NCBI GenBank assembly: GCA_964495095.1
Contig: CAZBUH010000101.1
Location: 1 to 6,500 of the forward strand
Source of the DNA: CAZBUH01 sp964495095
GTDB lineage: Bacteria; Bacillota; Clostridia; Oscillospirales; Oscillospiraceae
DNA length: 6,500 bases
Reading direction: 5' to 3'
Shown one piece after another: positions 6,125 to 6,500 of the stretch. Within the stretch, counting starts at the first letter, position 1, and each line of letters begins with the position of its first letter. A program made the position numbers and the translations under genes. Under the pieces are notes generated by a model, which did not search any database, was not told the DNA's origin, and saw nothing but the letters and a program-made list of their open reading frames with translations.

Positions 6125-6131
6125 TGTGACA

Positions 6132-6464
6132 TTGGAAGCCCTATATGGCCTGCTGTTTATACTGTTTTTAGTCCTAATCATGCAGCGCCGCAGCAGAGCG
6201 GCTCTGCTGAAACAATTTATAAAATCAAGAAGAGCGGAGGATACAGCCCAAATGGTGGAGCTTGCCAGGAGATTTATCAATAAGGAATGTATTATCTACA
6301 CCTTCAACGGCCAGATCACAGGAACCGTAAAGGAGGTCTCCGACCACGCAATCCTGCTGGAAAGCAGCGGCTCGGACGAGGCGGTAAACCTGGATTTTAT
6401 CGTCAGAATCAGGGAATATCCGCGAAATAAGAAAGGAAAGAAGAAATCGGCGGTGCTGGATTAG
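6132..6464 (+). CDS. Small membrane-tethered protein with an Sm-like beta domain (DUF6897-like)
   Basis: From TTG 6132 the product is 110 residues. Residues 4-17 are a short hydrophobic membrane segment followed at once by QRRSR, so the rest should be cytoplasmic. Residues 21-45 are charged and probably helical. Residues 46-95 alternate short beta strands: KECIIYTFNGQITGTVKEV, then HAILLES, then EAVNLDFIVRIREYP. This strand pattern, with a turn glycine before a regulatory-looking loop and a final VRI strand, resembles Sm/LSm or SH3-like barrels. The ending RNKKGKKKSAVLD is strongly basic. From memory it resembles a small Clostridia family annotated as DUF6897, whose function is unknown; I cannot confirm the assignment. 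It starts 62 bases after the rodA-like stop on the same strand, so cotranscription is likely. An RNA or nucleic-acid role is inference from fold pattern and basic tail only. Confidence 0.8.
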   Translation: MEALYGLLFILFLVLIMQRRSRAALLKQFIKSRRAEDTAQMVELARRFINKECIIYTFNGQITGTVKEVSDHAILLESSGSDEAVNLDFIVRIREYPRNKKGKKKSAVLD

Positions 6465-6500
6465 GGAAAAACAGCCGGGGCGCAGAGACTCCCTGAAAAT

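Noticed and set aside
5922..6131. Longer form of the small downstream protein starting inside the rodA-like gene
   Set aside because: The extra residues are Pro/Arg/Ala-rich, overlap conserved rodA-like codons in another frame and would place the membrane segment mid-protein. The TTG at 6132 has a fitting binding site.
6463..6494. Terminator after the small gene (AGGGA pairing with TCCCT)
   Set aside because: Only five base pairs with a 22-base loop and no T run before the window ends.
1..6500. Mobile elements, CRISPR array, tRNA/rRNA genes or a known riboswitch
   Set aside because: No transposase or integrase motifs, no regularly spaced direct repeats, and no recognisable tRNA cloverleaf or riboswitch core were seen; almost all sequence is accounted for by the listed genes.

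Overview
The window looks like an ordinary chromosomal stretch from a moderately GC-rich member of the Bacillota, most likely class Clostridia (Oscillospiraceae-like). This is inferred from gene content and style: an ABC-F protein of the YdiF/Uup type, a RodA-like SEDS protein followed by a small protein resembling one seen in Clostridia, frequent GTG/TTG starts and strong AGGAG-type ribosome binding sites. No mobile element, CRISPR array, tRNA or rRNA was recognised.

Layout from left to right. Bases 1-131 hold the 3' end of an unidentified plus-strand gene. It converges on a minus-strand block, and two tandem hairpins (145-216) separate the two. The minus-strand block falls into two transcription units. 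The left one is an ABC-F ATPase gene (967-2862) translationally coupled by a GTGA overlap to a membrane-anchored YdcF/DUF218 protein (215-970). The right one is tsaE-tsaB-upp (4771 down to 3005), where tsaE and tsaB share an ATGA overlap and upp follows after 19 bases. upp ends in a good intrinsic terminator (2941-2979). A second hairpin (2885-2911) sits just ahead of the ABC-F start codon. Bases 4772-4920 are a divergent promoter region. It drives tsaE to the left and, to the right, a RodA-like peptidoglycan polymerase (4921-6069) followed by a small membrane-tethered protein with an Sm-like beta-rich domain (6132-6464).

How the genes work together. TsaE and TsaB are two of the bacterial proteins that build the t6A37 modification of tRNAs reading ANN codons. 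Upp salvages uracil to UMP. The ABC-F protein acts on the ribosome. The left and central genes therefore mostly serve translation and nucleotide metabolism, while the right-hand operon serves cell-wall elongation. The partner genes tsaD and tsaC, and mreBCD or a class B PBP, are not in the window.

No undescribed multi-gene system is evident. The points most worth a second look are a perfect DnaA-box sequence in the rodA leader, a 16-base palindrome between the divergent promoters, the small Sm-like protein behind rodA, and the hairpin ahead of the ABC-F gene.
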